Shown here: in pieces, positions 48,923 through 49,697 of the stretch
Position numbering within the stretch: position 1 is the first letter of the stretch
Layout: every line of letters starts with the position of its first letter
Source of the DNA: Paraburkholderia mimosarum LMG 23256 = NBRC 106338
Lineage (GTDB): Bacteria > Pseudomonadota > Gammaproteobacteria > Burkholderiales > Burkholderiaceae
Direction of reading: 5' to 3'
Assembly: GCF_000739815.1 (NCBI RefSeq)
Contig: NZ_BBJJ01000052.1
Coordinates: 1-49,697, forward strand
DNA: 49,697 bases
Translations under genes and position numbers: made by a program
The notes under the pieces: generated by a model
The model's database searches: none
Told to the model about the DNA's origin: nothing
What the model saw: the letters and a program-made list of their open reading frames with translations, nothing else

Positions 48923-49697
48923 GCCGCGTCCACTCCTTCGGTGGCGCGCTGGCCGGCGAGCTGCTGGAGGTTCTCGACGATCTGCTTCTGCGACAGCATG
49001 CTCAGGTCGATCACTTCACGCGCCTGCGCCACGTAGTAGGCGAGCTGGTCGTCGCTGCGCGCGAGCGACTTGTCGAGCGCGGCCTCGATGCGCTCGAGAT
49101 GCGCCACGAGCTTGTCGTTCGATTCGCCGAACACGGTGACGGCCGCGCCGAACGCGTCGCCAAGGCTCGCCACTTCCACGGCGCTGCCGCTCACCTGCGC
49201 GGCGATCGCGCCGAGCTTGCCGCTTTGTGCCTCGACGTTCGCGCTGAACTGGCCGCCCACGCGCTCGAGCAGGTCCGCCGAGGTGGAGACGAGCGCGTCG
49301 ATCGCCGAGCGCTGCTCGGTGGAGGCGCGGTTCACGGCGTCGAGCAGGGTTTCGAGCGTGGCGAGCAGGCGGTTGCGCTCGTCGAGCATCGCGGTGTCGC
49401 GGACCATGCTGTCCGAGAGCTTCTGGCGCAGCTCGGCGATGACTTCGGCGGCTGCCTGCGGGGCGGCGGACGCGGCCTGCACGAGGCTGCCGATTTCGGC
49501 GATCGTGCTCGCGTTATGGGCCTGCGATTGCGAGGTGATGTCGCTGGCGGTTCGGGCCAGGGTTTCGCAGATGTCCTGCTGGCGTTGCGCGGTGGCCGCG
49601 CTCGTGGCTTCCCATTCCTCGCGCAGCGCGGCGGACATCGTCGCAAGCGAGGCGGTCCAGGCTTCGAGACGTTGCTCGTCGCGCGCGGAGATTTCGG
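48919..49697 (-). CDS. DUF802 domain-containing coiled-coil protein (C-terminal part, runs off the window)
   Basis: The last 258 or so residues of a larger protein; the frame is open to the window edge, so the true start lies outside. The visible part is almost wholly helical and coiled-coil: AQRQQDICETLARTASDITS, PQAAAEVIAELRQKLSDSM, ERNRLLATLETLLDAVNR, then KLVAHLERIEAALDKSLARSDDQLAYYVAQAREVIDLSMLSQKQIVENLQQL, which I associate with DUF802. Patterns resemble chemoreceptor or MotA/ZorA-tail type long coils, without the chemoreceptor signalling hairpin motif. Its stop overlaps the MotB-like gene start. From memory, full-length relatives have N-terminal membrane helices and an upstream DUF3348 gene, which should lie just beyond the right edge. 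Confidence 0.87.
   Translation of the reverse strand, partial: EISARDEQRLEAWTASLATMSAALREEWEATSAATAQRQQDICETLARTASDITSQSQAHNASTIAEIGSLVQAASAAPQAAAEVIAELRQKLSDSMVRDTAMLDERNRLLATLETLLDAVNRASTEQRSAIDALVSTSADLLERVGGQFSANVEAQSGKLGAIAAQVSGSAVEVASLGDAFGAAVTVFGESNDKLVAHLERIEAALDKSLARSDDQLAYYVAQAREVIDLSMLSQKQIVENLQQLAGQRATEGVDAA

Noticed and set aside
1..49697. Prophage, integrative element, tRNA or classical defence island
   Set aside because: No integrase, transposase, phage structural gene, tRNA cloverleaf or restriction/Cas gene was recognised. recCBD is housekeeping, and the only atypical-composition gene (31721-32743) stands alone without flanking repeats that I could find.

Overview
The window is high-GC bacterial chromosome from a beta-proteobacterium, most likely Burkholderiaceae and probably Paraburkholderia or a close relative. 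Evidence: recombination genes in the order recC-recB-recD with stop/start overlaps; a long perfect palindrome at the left edge of a kind I remember as dispersed in Paraburkholderia genomes; GalU beginning MLKVTKAVFPVAG; and a DUF802 / OmpA-like / DUF2894 operon at the right edge that I associate with Burkholderiales. No rRNA, tRNA, transposase, phage gene or CRISPR array was seen. Genus placement is inference.

Layout. 0-3 kb: an OafA-type acyltransferase (-), a 47-residue membrane peptide gene and galU, all plausibly linked to the cell surface. 3.4-7.4 kb: an S53 sedolisin-like peptidase followed by an S10 carboxypeptidase, neither with a visible signal peptide, then a convergent nucleoside deoxyribosyltransferase-like gene. 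7.7-10 kb: an orphan amino-acid binding protein and a ferredoxin-reductase-like flavoprotein. 10.3-13.1 kb: ugpAEC, an ABC importer lacking ugpB and ugpQ next to it. 13.4-23 kb: recCBD, preceded by a 9-base tandem repeat and a small ORF that ends on the recC start codon.

23.1-27 kb: ohr, then a TetR-family regulator. Three copies of one inverted repeat lie here, one at the tetR start and two upstream of ohr. These are followed by a LysE-type exporter, a questionable small ORF, a cytochrome b561 and a catalase-related haem protein whose genes overlap. 27.5-31.1 kb: a SulP transporter, a two-TM RCK channel with a non-canonical selectivity filter, and a PPK2 kinase. An FNR-like palindrome lies upstream of the kinase gene, suggesting a low-oxygen or stress cluster. 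31.7-32.7 kb: a lone gene of unknown function whose base composition looks different from its neighbours. 32.8-36 kb: a Tat-exported phospholipase C, a lipoprotein and a DUF1330 protein.

36-47.6 kb: a two-TM peptide, a TPR/glycosyltransferase-like protein, a zinc alcohol dehydrogenase divergent from a MarR regulator, a 50-residue membrane peptide, zwf, mntH, a periplasmic beta-propeller with a membrane fatty-acid hydroxylase, and aroG. 47.6 kb to the end: DUF2894, a MotB-like OmpA protein and the C-terminal part of a DUF802 coiled-coil protein, in one overlapping leftward operon. This last operon is my best candidate for an undescribed system. Its OmpA-like member has the membrane-embedded Asp of proton-driven stator proteins (MotB, ZorB), and its partner is a long coiled coil.
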